Positions 1 through 8,357 are shown, counted from the first letter of the stretch. The stretch: DNA of 11,277 nt from Candidatus Aphodoplasma excrementigallinarum (GCA_018713805.1 DVOF01000145.1:1-11277), one strand, 5' to 3'. Numbers and translations: made by a program. Notes: a model not told the origin generated them from the sequence alone.

Positions 1-1576
1 CGCTCAGCCGCTCTCCTACGTGGCGCGGTATGTATTTTTGACCCGTTTCCGACGCCAAAAACGCATAGGTGGCCTGGTAAAACACCTTATCACCCGTCTT
101 CGCCGCCCAGTCCGGCAGGGCAAGGTTTGGGTTACAGCGGATAAAGTCAAGTTTGAGCAAATCGGCAAACAACGCGCGGTCCCGCCTGCCATGCTCACAG
201 TAAAATGCGGAAAGAATCGCGTACAGGCTCTTTTTGCTCTGCGGCGCGTCCGCATGGCCTTTCTCCTGAAAAAACGACGCCAGTGCGTCAAAAAACGCGT
301 ACGCGCTCTCATATTCCTCTATCGCATACTCCAATGCCTTCTCAAACGCGTGGCTGTTGTAATACCGTTCCACCATATCCTCGACGCCTTTGAGGCGCAA
401 AAGCTCCGCATAACTGACAAAGTCGTTTGCCAACACCTCATACGGCGGCTGCGGCGTAAAACGGTAACCGTACACATCTGCCTCCCGTCGGATTTTCGTC
501 CCCTTGAGTAACTTCAAAAACCCAAGCTGGAGCATATCGGGGCGTAGGGCAAACACGTCGTCAAACGACTGCGTAAAGCGGCCATACTCTTCATACGGCA
601 GCCCAGCAATCAGGTCGAGATGGATATGGATGTTATTGTTTTTCTGAAGCGCCGCTACATTTTCCCACAGCCGCGCAAGGTCTGTTTTCCGGTCAATTGC
701 CGCAAGTGTTTCCGGATTGGTCGACTGCACGCCGATTTCGAGCTGGAACATCCCCTTTGGCGCGCCGGAGAGAAGCGCAACCGTTTCGTCGTCCAGAATA
801 TCCGCCGCCACCTCAAAGTGAAAGCAGGTCGTTTTGCTGTGCGAGAGGATATAGCGCAGCATTTGTTTCGTACGCACCCGGTCAATGTTGAACGTGCGGT
901 CGACCAGCTTCACGAGCGGCACGCCGCAGTCAATAAAAAGCTGAAAATCCTCCAGCACGCGCGCCAGGCTGAAAAACCGCACGCCGTGCGACGTGGAGGA
1001 CAGGCAGTAGCTGCAACGGTACGGGCACCCGCGCGACGTTTCATAGTAGACGATTTTGTTTTTCAGCCCGCTTAGTTCCTCTTTTGTATAAAGCCGCGGC
1101 AAACTGTCCAAATCTTCAATTACGCGCGGCGGGTTTACGAAAATCTTTCCCGCTCTGCGGTAAGCAAGCCCGCCGACCATGTCCAGCGGCACACCGGACA
1201 GGAGTGCCGGCAAGGATGCCTCCCCCTCGCCGCACAGCACATAGTCGATAAACGGGTACTGCTTCAGCACCGCCTCCGCGTCGTAGCTCACCTCCGGCCC
1301 GCCGAGCAGAATATCCCGCTCCGGCGCGGCGGCCTTTAGAATCCGGCATACGTCGAGTATAAAACCGATATTCCAGATATAACAGCTAAACGCATAGAGG
1401 CCGCTCCCGTCCAGGTAGAGCTGCGCGGCGGCCTTTTCCGGCCGGTCGTTGATGGTAAACTCACGTGTAATGACCGTTCTATCCGCCAGCGCCTTGCCCA
1501 GACACCGCAGCGCCAGCGAGGAATGCGAATAACTCGCATTCACCGCCGTCAGGCTGATTGCTTGATACCGTTCCAT
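1..1576 (-). CDS. B12-binding radical SAM protein, DUF4080 type (3' end beyond window)
   Basis: Reads leftward from ATG at 1574-1576 for 525 codons without a stop, then leaves the window, so the C-terminus is missing. Residues ~1-150 look like a cobalamin-binding Rossmann domain (LGGPEVSYDAE at ~91-101, CGEGEASLP at ~115-123). The radical SAM cluster motif CPYRCSYC is at 184-191, with C184, C188 and C191 as the expected 4Fe-4S ligands. GVQSTNPETL and AGLPYEEYG fit the SAM-barrel strands. The C-terminal part resembles the DUF4080 extension of this family, whose substrate is not known to me; many relatives are methyltransferases or methylthiotransferases. The start lies 15 bp after the amidohydrolase stop with a modest GGAAGAG ribosome site, so the two are probably co-transcribed. 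The family assignment rests on recalled motif order, not on an alignment; the specific reaction cannot be inferred. Confidence 0.88.
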   Translation of the reverse strand, partial: MERYQAISLTAVNASYSHSSLALRCLGKALADRTVITREFTINDRPEKAAAQLYLDGSGLYAFSCYIWNIGFILDVCRILKAAAPERDILLGGPEVSYDAEAVLKQYPFIDYVLCGEGEASLPALLSGVPLDMVGGLAYRRAGKIFVNPPRVIEDLDSLPRLYTKEELSGLKNKIVYYETSRGCPYRCSYCLSSTSHGVRFFSLARVLEDFQLFIDCGVPLVKLVDRTFNIDRVRTKQMLRYILSHSKTTCFHFEVAADILDDETVALLSGAPKGMFQLEIGVQSTNPETLAAIDRKTDLARLWENVAALQKNNNIHIHLDLIAGLPYEEYGRFTQSFDDVFALRPDMLQLGFLKLLKGTKIRREADVYGYRFTPQPPYEVLANDFVSYAELLRLKGVEDMVERYYNSHAFEKALEYAIEEYESAYAFFDALASFFQEKGHADAPQSKKSLYAILSAFYCEHGRRDRALFADLLKLDFIRCNPNLALPDWAAKTGDKVFYQATYAFLASETGQKYIPRHVGERLS

Positions 1577-1591
1577 GTTATCTCTTCCGTT

Positions 1592-2782
1592 TCATTTGTT
1601 CAAATACCGCATTGCCGCTTCGGCAAGCACGCTCACGCCGAGCGGCAGGCAGTCCTCGTCGAGGTTGAAGTTCGCGCTGTGCCACGGATGCGTGCAGCCC
1701 TTCTCCTCGTTCCCGCACCCAAGGTAGAAGTATGACGCGGGCACCTTGTTCGCCACATAGGAAAAGTCCTCCCCGCCCATGAACGGCGTTTCGAGACGGA
1801 TGACTTTCCCTTCTCCCACGACCGCGCACGCGCTCTGCCCGACCAGCTCCGTCATGGCAGAGTCGTTGATGAGCGGCGGGTACATATAGCGGAATTCATA
1901 CGAATACGTCGCCCCCATTGCGGCACAAATCCCGCCCGCTATCTGCTCAATCCGCTCGGACAGCAACCTGCGCGTCGCGTCGTCAAACGCGCGTGTTGTG
2001 CCCTTGAGTACGACCTCATCCGGTATTACATTATAAAACTGCCCGCCGCTGATCTGTCCCACAGAAACGACAGCCGGCACAGCCGCGTCGATATTGCGCG
2101 CCGTAATGCTTTGCAGACCCTCGACCACCTTTGCGGCGGTAAGAATCGGGTCGATTGTCTCATGCGGGTACGCGCCGTGCCCGCCCTTGCCGCGGATGAT
2201 AAGGTCAAACTCGTCCGGAGCCGCCATCAGCGCGCCGCTTTTGATCGCAATTTTGCCGCATGGGTACGTCGGCTCCACATGCAGGGCGAGCGCCGCGTCC
2301 ACGTTTGGGTTTTCGAGCAGGCCGTCCTCAATCATCGGCTCTGCGCCGCCCGCGCCCTCCTCAGCGGGCTGGAACATCAGCTTTACTGTGCCGCAAAATT
2401 CCTGCTCCATCGACTTTAACAGCTTCGCCGTCCCAAGCAGCATCGCCACATGCGAGTCGTGCCCGCATGCGTGCATCCTTCCGTCTACTTTTGAGCGGTA
2501 GGGCACATCGTTTGCCTCCTGGATTGGCAGGCCGTCCATGTCCGCACGCAGCAAAAGCGTTTTACCTGCGCCTTTTTTGCCGTGAATCAGTCCCACGACA
2601 CCGGTTTTCGCATAGCCGGTTTTGTATTCGATGCCAAGTTCCTGTAAGCGCGCCTGCACAAACGCGCTCGTCTTTTCCTCTTGGAAGGCCAGCTCCGGAT
2701 GCGCATGAATGGTCCGCCGGTCGCATATCAGCTCGTCTTTGATTTGCTCCGCCATAGCACAAATCTGTTTTGTATCAGCCAT
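1592..2782 (-). CDS. M20 family metallo-amidohydrolase (hippurate/N-acyl amino acid hydrolase-like)
   Basis: A 396-residue cytoplasmic zinc or manganese amidohydrolase of the M20D type, which removes acyl groups from N-acylated amino acids or related amides. Visible motifs: RTIHAHPELAFQE (~23-35), DMDGLP (81-86), the metal ligands C106 and H108 in ACGHDSH, the FQPAEEGAGGAEPM stretch with catalytic/ligand E141-E142, LHVEP (H168), the dimerisation-domain signature GKGGHGAYPHETIDP (~198-212), MGGEDFSY, and H365 in CTHPWHS. Length matches the family. An upstream in-frame start at 2845 would add 21 residues, but the ATG at 2780-2782 is preferred because GGAGGTGG sits 6 nt before it and the extension would be encoded by the terminator hairpin. 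Substrate is not resolvable from sequence; N-acetyl-diaminopimelate, hippurate and IAA-conjugate hydrolases share this fold. Confidence 0.93.
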   Translation of the reverse strand: MADTKQICAMAEQIKDELICDRRTIHAHPELAFQEEKTSAFVQARLQELGIEYKTGYAKTGVVGLIHGKKGAGKTLLLRADMDGLPIQEANDVPYRSKVDGRMHACGHDSHVAMLLGTAKLLKSMEQEFCGTVKLMFQPAEEGAGGAEPMIEDGLLENPNVDAALALHVEPTYPCGKIAIKSGALMAAPDEFDLIIRGKGGHGAYPHETIDPILTAAKVVEGLQSITARNIDAAVPAVVSVGQISGGQFYNVIPDEVVLKGTTRAFDDATRRLLSERIEQIAGGICAAMGATYSYEFRYMYPPLINDSAMTELVGQSACAVVGEGKVIRLETPFMGGEDFSYVANKVPASYFYLGCGNEEKGCTHPWHSANFNLDEDCLPLGVSVLAEAAMRYLNK

Positions 2783-2796
2783 TTTACCACCTCCGC

Positions 2797-2852
2797 AAAA
2801 AAGGAAGGCCGCCCCACGCCGGCGACACGGCGAAGCCAAAAGCAAGCCTTCC
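2797..2852 (-). terminator. Intrinsic terminator after gatB, abutting the next ribosome site
   Basis: On the minus strand a 7-bp arm GGAAGGC (2852-2846) pairs with GCCTTCC (2809-2803), followed by six T (2802-2797). The ~36-nt interior can form a further GC-rich stem around GGCTTCGCC. It begins 18 bp after the gatB stop codon. The T-tract ends only 2 nt before the GGAGGTGG ribosome site of the amidohydrolase, leaving no space for a separate promoter downstream. It is therefore likely a partial or regulated terminator. Confidence 0.7.
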
Positions 2853-2870
2853 TCTGTTTTACCTATTGTA

Positions 2871-4316
2871 TTATTCCATTGCGTCCAGATATTCCTTCAA
2901 AAGCGCATTCATCGTCTGCGGGTTTGCCTTGCCCTTCGACAGGCGCATTGTCTGCCCGACGAGATAGCCTATCGCATTCTTCTTGCCGCCGCGGTAGTCG
3001 TCGACCGACTTCTGGTTATTGGCAAGCACTTCCTCCACGATTTTCCGCAGCGCACCCTCATCGTTGACCTGCTCGAGGCCTTCTTCTTTTACGATAACGT
3101 CCGGCGCTTTCTGCGTTTCAAACATGATTTCAATGACCTTTTTCCCGGCCGTATTGCTGATCGTGCCCTTTTCAATCAGCGCAATAAACGCCACGAGCGC
3201 CTCCGGCGTAATCTTCATATCAGCAAACTCGATATTTTTTTCGTTGATCAACCGCGCAATGTCGCCAAGGAGCCAGTTTGCAACCGTCTTTGGCTTTGCG
3301 CCCAACTTTGCACACGCTTCAAAGTATGCGCTCATGCTTTTGCTCGCAGAAATCAAGCCCGCCTCATAGTCTGTAATGCCGTACTCGCTTACAAAACGGG
3401 CGCGCTTTGCGCTCGGCAGCTCCGGAATCAGCGCGCGGATCGACTCGATCATATCGTCGGTCACAACGATCGGAACGAGGTCCGGCTCCGGGAAATAGCG
3501 GTAGTCGTGCGCGTCCTCTTTCGAACGGAGCGCGTAGTTCTCGCCGTCCTCATCGCTCCAGCGCAGCGTCTGCTGCTTCACGGCGCGGCCTTCTTCCATT
3601 TCCTCGATCTGCCGCTTCGCCTCGTACTGAATCGCACGGTACGCCGCCGAGAACGAGCTGACGTTCTTCATCTCTGTGCGCGTATTGTACTCCTTCTGCC
3701 CGAACGGGCGCACCGAAACATTGATGTCGCAGCGCAGCGACCCCTCCTGCATTTTGCAGTCGGACACCTCAAGGCACTCAAGTATCGACTTAAGCTCCTC
3801 CAAAAACGCCTTCGCTTCCTCTGCGCTGCGCATATCCGGCTCGGAAACGATCTCGATCAGCGGCACGCCGCAGCGGTTAAAGTCGACGAGCGACTTACCC
3901 GGTATAACGTCGTGCAGGAGCTTGCCCGCGTCCTCCTCGATATGGATACGCGTCAGGCCAATCGACTTTTTCCCGTTTTCCGTTTCAATGTCGACATGCC
4001 CGCCGACGCAGAGCGGCAAATCAAACTGCGAAATCTGGTATGCCTTCGGCAAGTCGGGATAGAAGTAGTTTTTCCGGTCCTGCTTGCCATAGCGCGTAAT
4101 CTCGCAATTGGTGGCAAGCCCCGCCTTGATTGCATACTCCACCACTTTCCGGTTCAGAACCGGGAGCGTGCCCGGCATACCGGTACAAATCGGACAGCAG
4201 TGCGTGTTCACGTCGCCGCCGAACTCGGTCGTGCAGCCGCAGAAGGCCTTTGTCTTCGTCGACAGCTCCGCGTGCACCTCCAGCCCGATGATAACCTCAT
4301 AATCCTTATAATCCAA
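2871..4316 (-). CDS. gatB: Aspartyl/glutamyl-tRNA amidotransferase subunit B
   Basis: 481-residue tRNA-binding and kinase subunit of the GatCAB complex, which phosphorylates Glu-tRNA(Gln) or Asp-tRNA(Asn) and passes it ammonia from GatA to make Gln-tRNA(Gln) or Asn-tRNA(Asn). The N-terminal signature GLEVHAELSTKTKAFCGC is at 11-28. Cysteines C26, C28, C41 and C44 (FCGC...CCPIC) form the expected zinc site. DRKNYFYPDLPKAYQISQ and the C-terminal helical YqeY-like tail ending in QTMNALLKEYLDAME are typical, and the length is normal. The start is a TTG at 4314-4316: no ATG fits, and AGGAGGG lies 8 nt upstream, overlapping the gatA stop (TAAAGGAGG). The 15-bp spacing from gatA indicates an operon with coupled translation. 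A terminator follows. Confidence 0.97.
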   Translation of the reverse strand: MDYKDYEVIIGLEVHAELSTKTKAFCGCTTEFGGDVNTHCCPICTGMPGTLPVLNRKVVEYAIKAGLATNCEITRYGKQDRKNYFYPDLPKAYQISQFDLPLCVGGHVDIETENGKKSIGLTRIHIEEDAGKLLHDVIPGKSLVDFNRCGVPLIEIVSEPDMRSAEEAKAFLEELKSILECLEVSDCKMQEGSLRCDINVSVRPFGQKEYNTRTEMKNVSSFSAAYRAIQYEAKRQIEEMEEGRAVKQQTLRWSDEDGENYALRSKEDAHDYRYFPEPDLVPIVVTDDMIESIRALIPELPSAKRARFVSEYGITDYEAGLISASKSMSAYFEACAKLGAKPKTVANWLLGDIARLINEKNIEFADMKITPEALVAFIALIEKGTISNTAGKKVIEIMFETQKAPDVIVKEEGLEQVNDEGALRKIVEEVLANNQKSVDDYRGGKKNAIGYLVGQTMRLSKGKANPQTMNALLKEYLDAME

Positions 4317-4331
4317 TTTGCACGCCCTCCT

Positions 4332-5792
4332 TTACAAGCTCGGCCTTACGCCGGAAAAGCCCGTAGCCTTTTCATACGCATAAGCCGCCTTCAGAATCGT
4401 CTTTTCCGCGAACGAATCGCCAATCAGCTGCAAGCCGACGGGCAGATTGTTCTTGTCAAAGCCGCACGGAATCGAGACAGCCGGGAGCCCGGCAATATTG
4501 ATCGATACCGTGCAGATATCCGCCAGATACATCTGCATCGGGTCGGTCGTTTTCTCCCCGATTTTAAACGATGTGATTGGCGAGGTGGGCGTCAGCACCA
4601 CGTCATAATTTGCAAACGCAGCGTCAAAGTCATTTTTGATAATCGTGCGCACCTGCTGCGCCTTTTTATAATACGCGTCATAATAGCCCGACGAAAGCGC
4701 GTACGTCCCGAGCATGATCCGGCGCTTTACCTCGCTGCCGAAACCCTCAGAGCGCGTCTTTTTATACATATCGAGCAAATCCTCGAACCCTTCCGCGCGG
4801 AAGCCGTACTTCACGCCGTCATAGCGCGCAAGGTTGGAGCTTGCCTCCGCAGAGGAAATGATATAATACGCGGGCAGCGCATACTTCGACATGCGCATGC
4901 TGAAGTAGCTCACCCTTGCGCCAAGCCCTTCATAGACTTTGATTGCATCCTGTATCCTGGTTTTCACATCCTCGTCAATGCCCTCGCCGAGATATTCCTC
5001 CGGCACGCCGATGCGCAGCCCCTTGATATCCTGCCCAAGCTCGCTGGTGTAGTCCGTTTCCGGCACGTTCAGCGAGGTGGAGTCCATCTCGTCGTGGCCA
5101 GCGATGAGGTTCATCACCAGCGCCGCGTCGGTCACGTCCTTCGCGAGCGGGCCGATCTGGTCGAGCGACGACGCAAACGCAACCAGCCCAAAGCGCGACA
5201 CAAGCCCGTATGTAGGCTTTAATCCCACAACGCCGCAGAACGACGCCGGCTGGCGGATCGAGCCGCCCGTGTCAGAGCCGAGCGCATACATTGCAAGGTC
5301 TGCACTGACCGCCGCCGCGCTCCCGCCCGAGCTGCCGCCCGGCACGCGGGTCAGGTCGTAGGGGTTCTTTGTTTTCTTAAAATACGATGTCTCCGTGGAA
5401 GACCCCATCGCAAACTCATCCATATTGAGCTTACCGAGTATTGGCGCGCCCACCGCTTTTACCTTTTTCGCAACAAAAGCGTCGTACGGCGGCACGAAAT
5501 TCTCCAGCATTTTAGATGCGCACGTCGTCGTGATATCCTTTGTGCAGATGTTATCCTTGATCGCCATCGGCACGCCCTCAAGTGGCGCAAGCTTCTCGCC
5601 CGCCGCAATCTTTGCGTCTACGGCCTTTGCCGTTTCCATCGCATAGTCGAACGTATTGGTGATATAGCTTTCCACCTGCTTGTCCACCGATTCAATCCGC
5701 TCAATCACAGCGCGGGTCAGCTCCTGCGATGTCACTTCCTTTTTCGCAAGCAAGTCCATCGACTCATGCGCCGTCAGTTTACACAAATCCAT
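4332..5792 (-). CDS. gatA: Aspartyl/glutamyl-tRNA amidotransferase subunit A
   Basis: 486-residue glutaminase subunit of GatCAB, an amidase-signature enzyme that releases ammonia from glutamine for transfer to misacylated tRNA. The Ser-cis-Ser-Lys triad is visible as K79 (MAIKDN), S154 (PGGSSGGSAAA) and S178 (GSDTGGSIRQPAS). These numbers coincide with those I recall for Staphylococcus aureus GatA, so the protein appears intact and active. The C-terminal GLPAVSIPCGF and GLQLIGD segments are typical of GatA. The ATG start at 5790-5792 has GGAGGAAAG just upstream, overlapping the gatC TAG stop; the 11-bp gap implies translational coupling of gatC and gatA. Confidence 0.98.
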   Translation of the reverse strand: MDLCKLTAHESMDLLAKKEVTSQELTRAVIERIESVDKQVESYITNTFDYAMETAKAVDAKIAAGEKLAPLEGVPMAIKDNICTKDITTTCASKMLENFVPPYDAFVAKKVKAVGAPILGKLNMDEFAMGSSTETSYFKKTKNPYDLTRVPGGSSGGSAAAVSADLAMYALGSDTGGSIRQPASFCGVVGLKPTYGLVSRFGLVAFASSLDQIGPLAKDVTDAALVMNLIAGHDEMDSTSLNVPETDYTSELGQDIKGLRIGVPEEYLGEGIDEDVKTRIQDAIKVYEGLGARVSYFSMRMSKYALPAYYIISSAEASSNLARYDGVKYGFRAEGFEDLLDMYKKTRSEGFGSEVKRRIMLGTYALSSGYYDAYYKKAQQVRTIIKNDFDAAFANYDVVLTPTSPITSFKIGEKTTDPMQMYLADICTVSINIAGLPAVSIPCGFDKNNLPVGLQLIGDSFAEKTILKAAYAYEKATGFSGVRPSL

Positions 5793-5803
5793 TTTCTTTC
5801 CTC

Positions 5804-6091
5804 CTATTCGACAATCCGCGGCACGGTGTAGCAGCCCGCCTGCTTTGCCGGCGCATTTTTCAGCAGTTCGTCCCGGTCGTAGGATTTTTTCACCGTGTCG
5901 GAACGCAGTACATTTTCAACCTTGATCGCGTGGTTTGTCGGCTCAATCCCCGCCGTGTCAATCTCGCTCAGCGCGTCCGCAAACGTGATGATGTCCGCCA
6001 TCTGCGCACGCAGCGTCTCTGCTTCCTCGTCGGTCACATTCAGCCGCGCGAGGTTTGCAACATATTTGACCTCTTCCGTCGTAATCTTCAA
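5804..6091 (-). CDS. gatC: Aspartyl/glutamyl-tRNA amidotransferase subunit C
   Basis: Small 95-residue subunit that wraps around GatA and stabilises the GatA-GatB assembly. The protein begins KITTEEVKYVANLARLNVT and contains IEPTNHAIKVENVLRSD and the near-C-terminal NAPAKQAGCYTVPRIVE, all standard GatC landmarks. The open frame can be extended to a TTG at 6121 (105 residues), but the TTG at 6089-6091 is chosen because GGGAGGG lies 6 nt before it and the resulting length and N-terminus match known GatC. The adjacent TTG at 6092-6094 is a weaker alternative with too short a spacer. First gene of the gatCAB operon, driven by the promoter at 6136-6164. Confidence 0.95.
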   Translation of the reverse strand: MKITTEEVKYVANLARLNVTDEEAETLRAQMADIITFADALSEIDTAGIEPTNHAIKVENVLRSDTVKKSYDRDELLKNAPAKQAGCYTVPRIVE

Positions 6092-6135
6092 CAAAAGCCC
6101 TCCCATCCAGCAAATTTCCAAAATAAACTTGTTCT

Positions 6136-6164
6136 ATTATACCTTATTTGACAGCAAGTTTCAA
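6136..6164 (-). promoter_or_regulatory. Sigma-A type promoter of gatCAB
   Basis: Minus strand TTGAAA (6164-6159), a 17-bp spacer, then a perfect TATAAT (6141-6136). The -35 box overlaps the ligA stop codon at 6161-6163. The leader to the gatC TTG is about 40 nt. It gives gatCAB transcription independent of ligA. Confidence 0.85.
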
Positions 6165-8152
6165 GTAATGTCTGCCATTTGCTTAAATTTTTCTTCGTCG
6201 ATCACTGTTACGCCGAGCGCGTTCGCCTTGTCGAGCTTGCTTCCCGCCTCCGCGCCTGCCAAGACAAAATCCGTCTTTTTCGACACGGAGCCGGACACCT
6301 TTCCGCCCATCCGTTCGATGATTTCCTTTGCCTCTTCGCGCTTATAGGTCGGCAGCGTCCCCGTCAACACAAACGTCTTGCCCGCAAAGCGCAAGTCGCT
6401 CTCGTCCGCCTCCTGCGCCGTAAAGTTCACGCCTGCCGCGCGCAGCTTTTCAATGGATGCGATGTTTTTCGGGTCTGCAAAAAAGGCCAATATGCTGTCG
6501 GCCATGACTTCCCCGATTTCGTCGACCGAGACGAGCTCTTCCCTGCTCGCCTGCATCAGGCGGTCGAGCGAGCCGAACCGCTTTGCCAAAAGCTTGCCCG
6601 GCATCTCGCCGACGCGCCGGATACCGAGCGCATAAATCAGGCGGCTGACGTCGTTTTGCTTGCTCGCCTCAATTGCGCGCAGCAGATTGTCCGCCGACTT
6701 TTCGCCCATTTTATCCATTTGCGCAACTTCCTCGGCCTTTAAATAATAGATATCTGCCGCATGGGAAATGAGCCCGCGCGCAAGCAACTGCTCAATGATT
6801 GACGGGCCGAGCCCCTCGACGTTCATGGCCCCGCGCGACACAAAGTGTTCGATATGGCGCTGGAGCTGGGCCGGGCAGTCGAGCCCTGTGCAGCGGTGCG
6901 CCGCCTCGCCTTCCTCCCGCACGACGTCGCTGCCGCATACCGGGCAATGCTCCGGCATGGAAAAGACGCGCTCACTCCCGGTGCGCTCCTCCTTGAGCAC
7001 CTTTACGACCTCCGGGATAATGTCGCCCGCCTTTTGTATCAGCACGCTGTCGCCAATCCGGATATCCTTCTGCACAATGTTGTCCATGTTGTGCAGTGTT
7101 GCGCGCGACACTGTGCTCCCCGCCACGCGCACCGGCTCCAATTCTGCCGCAGGCGTAAGCACGCCGGTCCGCCCGACCTGCACCGTGATGTCGAGCACCT
7201 TTGTCTTTTTCTGTTCCGCCGGGAACTTGAACGCAATGGCCCATTTCGGCGCTTTTGAAGTCGAGCCGAGGCGCTCCCGCTCTGCAATGTCGTCCACTTT
7301 GATGACCGCGCCGTCAATTTCGTAGGATAATTCCAGCCGTTTTTCCCCGATTTCCTTTACCCGCGCAAACGCCGCGTCAATCCCGTGACAGACCGTGTTG
7401 TCGATGACTTTAAAGCCCAGACGCCGTAAAAGGTCGAGCGACTCGGAATGCGTCTGGTACGCTACGCCCTCCGCGCGCTGGATGTTGAACACAAAAATAT
7501 CCAGTCCGCGCTGCGCCGCAACCTTTGGGTCAAGCTGGCGCAGAGAGCCGGCCGCCGCATTGCGTGGGTTGGCAAACGTGCTCTGTTCCTCTTCTTCCCG
7601 CTTTTTGTTGAGCGCGGCGAACCGCTGCTTCGGCATAAATACCTCGCCCCGTACCTCGAGAAAGGGCACAGCTTCTTTGAGCTTGAGCGGAATCGAGCCA
7701 ATCGTGCGCAGGTTCTCCGTCACATTTTCACCTGTGACCCCGTCGCCGCGCGTGCTGCCGCGCGTGAATACACCGTTTACATATTCGAGCGAAACGCTGA
7801 GCCCATCGATTTTTGGCTCCACGTTGTAAACCGGCTCTACGCCGAGCGCCGCGCGCACCCGTTCCCCAAAGGCGGTCACTTCCTCTTCGTCAAAGGCGTC
7901 CTGCAGGCTCTCCATCGGCACCTCGTGGCGCACTTCCTCAAAGCCTTCCGCCACCGCGCCGCCGACGCGCTTTGTCGGCGAGTTCGGGTCGGCAAACTCT
8001 GGGTACTGTTCCTCCAGCCCGGCAAGCTCGCGCAGCATCATGTCATATTCATAGTCGCTCACCGTCGGCGCATCGAGCACATAGTACTCGTAGGCGCACT
8101 GGTTGAGCATATCGGTCAGATTCTTGATCCTGTCCTGTATCTCCTTTGGCAA
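6161..8152 (-). CDS. ligA: NAD+-dependent DNA ligase
   Basis: 663-residue replicative DNA ligase that seals nicks using NAD+ as AMP donor. Domain order is complete: an Ia domain with YEYYVLDAPTVSDYEYD (~21-37) for NMN binding; the adenylation domain with EPKIDG, catalytic lysine K114, and TRGDGVTGE; an OB fold around VGRTGVLTPAAELEPV; a zinc finger with C403, C406, C421 and C426; a helix-hairpin-helix region (GLGPSIIEQL, LGIRRVGE); and a C-terminal BRCT domain from ~588 (FAGKTFVLTGTLPTYKREEA). The open frame extends to a TTG at 8182, but the TTG at 8150-8152 is preferred: AGGAGG lies exactly 7 nt upstream and the N-terminus then matches the family. It reads leftward into gatCAB and is divergent from corA. 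Confidence 0.97.
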   Translation of the reverse strand: MPKEIQDRIKNLTDMLNQCAYEYYVLDAPTVSDYEYDMMLRELAGLEEQYPEFADPNSPTKRVGGAVAEGFEEVRHEVPMESLQDAFDEEEVTAFGERVRAALGVEPVYNVEPKIDGLSVSLEYVNGVFTRGSTRGDGVTGENVTENLRTIGSIPLKLKEAVPFLEVRGEVFMPKQRFAALNKKREEEEQSTFANPRNAAAGSLRQLDPKVAAQRGLDIFVFNIQRAEGVAYQTHSESLDLLRRLGFKVIDNTVCHGIDAAFARVKEIGEKRLELSYEIDGAVIKVDDIAERERLGSTSKAPKWAIAFKFPAEQKKTKVLDITVQVGRTGVLTPAAELEPVRVAGSTVSRATLHNMDNIVQKDIRIGDSVLIQKAGDIIPEVVKVLKEERTGSERVFSMPEHCPVCGSDVVREEGEAAHRCTGLDCPAQLQRHIEHFVSRGAMNVEGLGPSIIEQLLARGLISHAADIYYLKAEEVAQMDKMGEKSADNLLRAIEASKQNDVSRLIYALGIRRVGEMPGKLLAKRFGSLDRLMQASREELVSVDEIGEVMADSILAFFADPKNIASIEKLRAAGVNFTAQEADESDLRFAGKTFVLTGTLPTYKREEAKEIIERMGGKVSGSVSKKTDFVLAGAEAGSKLDKANALGVTVIDEEKFKQMADIT

Positions 8153-8211
8153 CCTGTCTCCTCCTTCTGTTGTGTATCGCAATGCTCTCTATATTATTCC
8201 AAATCATATGT

Positions 8212-8240
8212 ATTTTATCACCATTTTTCCATGATGTAAA
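8212..8240 (-). promoter_or_regulatory. Promoter of ligA, extended -10 type
   Basis: Minus strand TTTACA (8240-8235), a 17-bp spacer, and TAAAAT (8217-8212) preceded by TGA, which fits an extended -10 (TGn). The expected start is near 8205, about 53 nt ahead of the TTG start codon of ligA. Confidence 0.75.
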
Positions 8241-8321
8241 GCGTTGAAATCCGCGTTTTGTGCGTTTTGACGAGGCGCGGCGGAAAAAGGAAAACTTTGT
8301 AGGATTTTGTTCGGATTTTAT

Positions 8322-8351
8322 TTGACATTCTTATGCTTGAAAGCGTATAAT
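8322..8351 (+). promoter_or_regulatory. Sigma-A type promoter of the corA leader
   Basis: Perfect TTGACA (8322-8327) and perfect TATAAT (8346-8351) with an 18-bp spacer. Transcription should begin near 8358, giving a leader of about 218 nt before corA. Two GGATTTT repeats 11 bp apart (8302-8308, 8313-8319) lie just upstream of the -35 box. Nothing else recognisable lies between the ligA promoter at 8240 and this point except a GCGTTTTG tandem pair at 8253-8269. Confidence 0.87.
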
Positions 8352-8357
8352 AAAGAT

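Noticed and set aside
20..1075. Plus-strand open frames opposite the radical SAM gene
   Set aside because: Highly basic translations with no motif; the minus strand carries a clear radical SAM protein over the same bases.
2709..5222. An 837-codon plus-strand open frame opposite gatB and gatA
   Set aside because: It is an antisense shadow produced by GC-rich codon use: Arg/His/Leu-rich low-complexity translation, no recognisable domain, and both opposite-strand genes are certain.
7448..8239. A 263-codon plus-strand open frame opposite the ligA start
   Set aside because: Shadow of ligA; no ribosome site, and its end runs through the ligA promoter.
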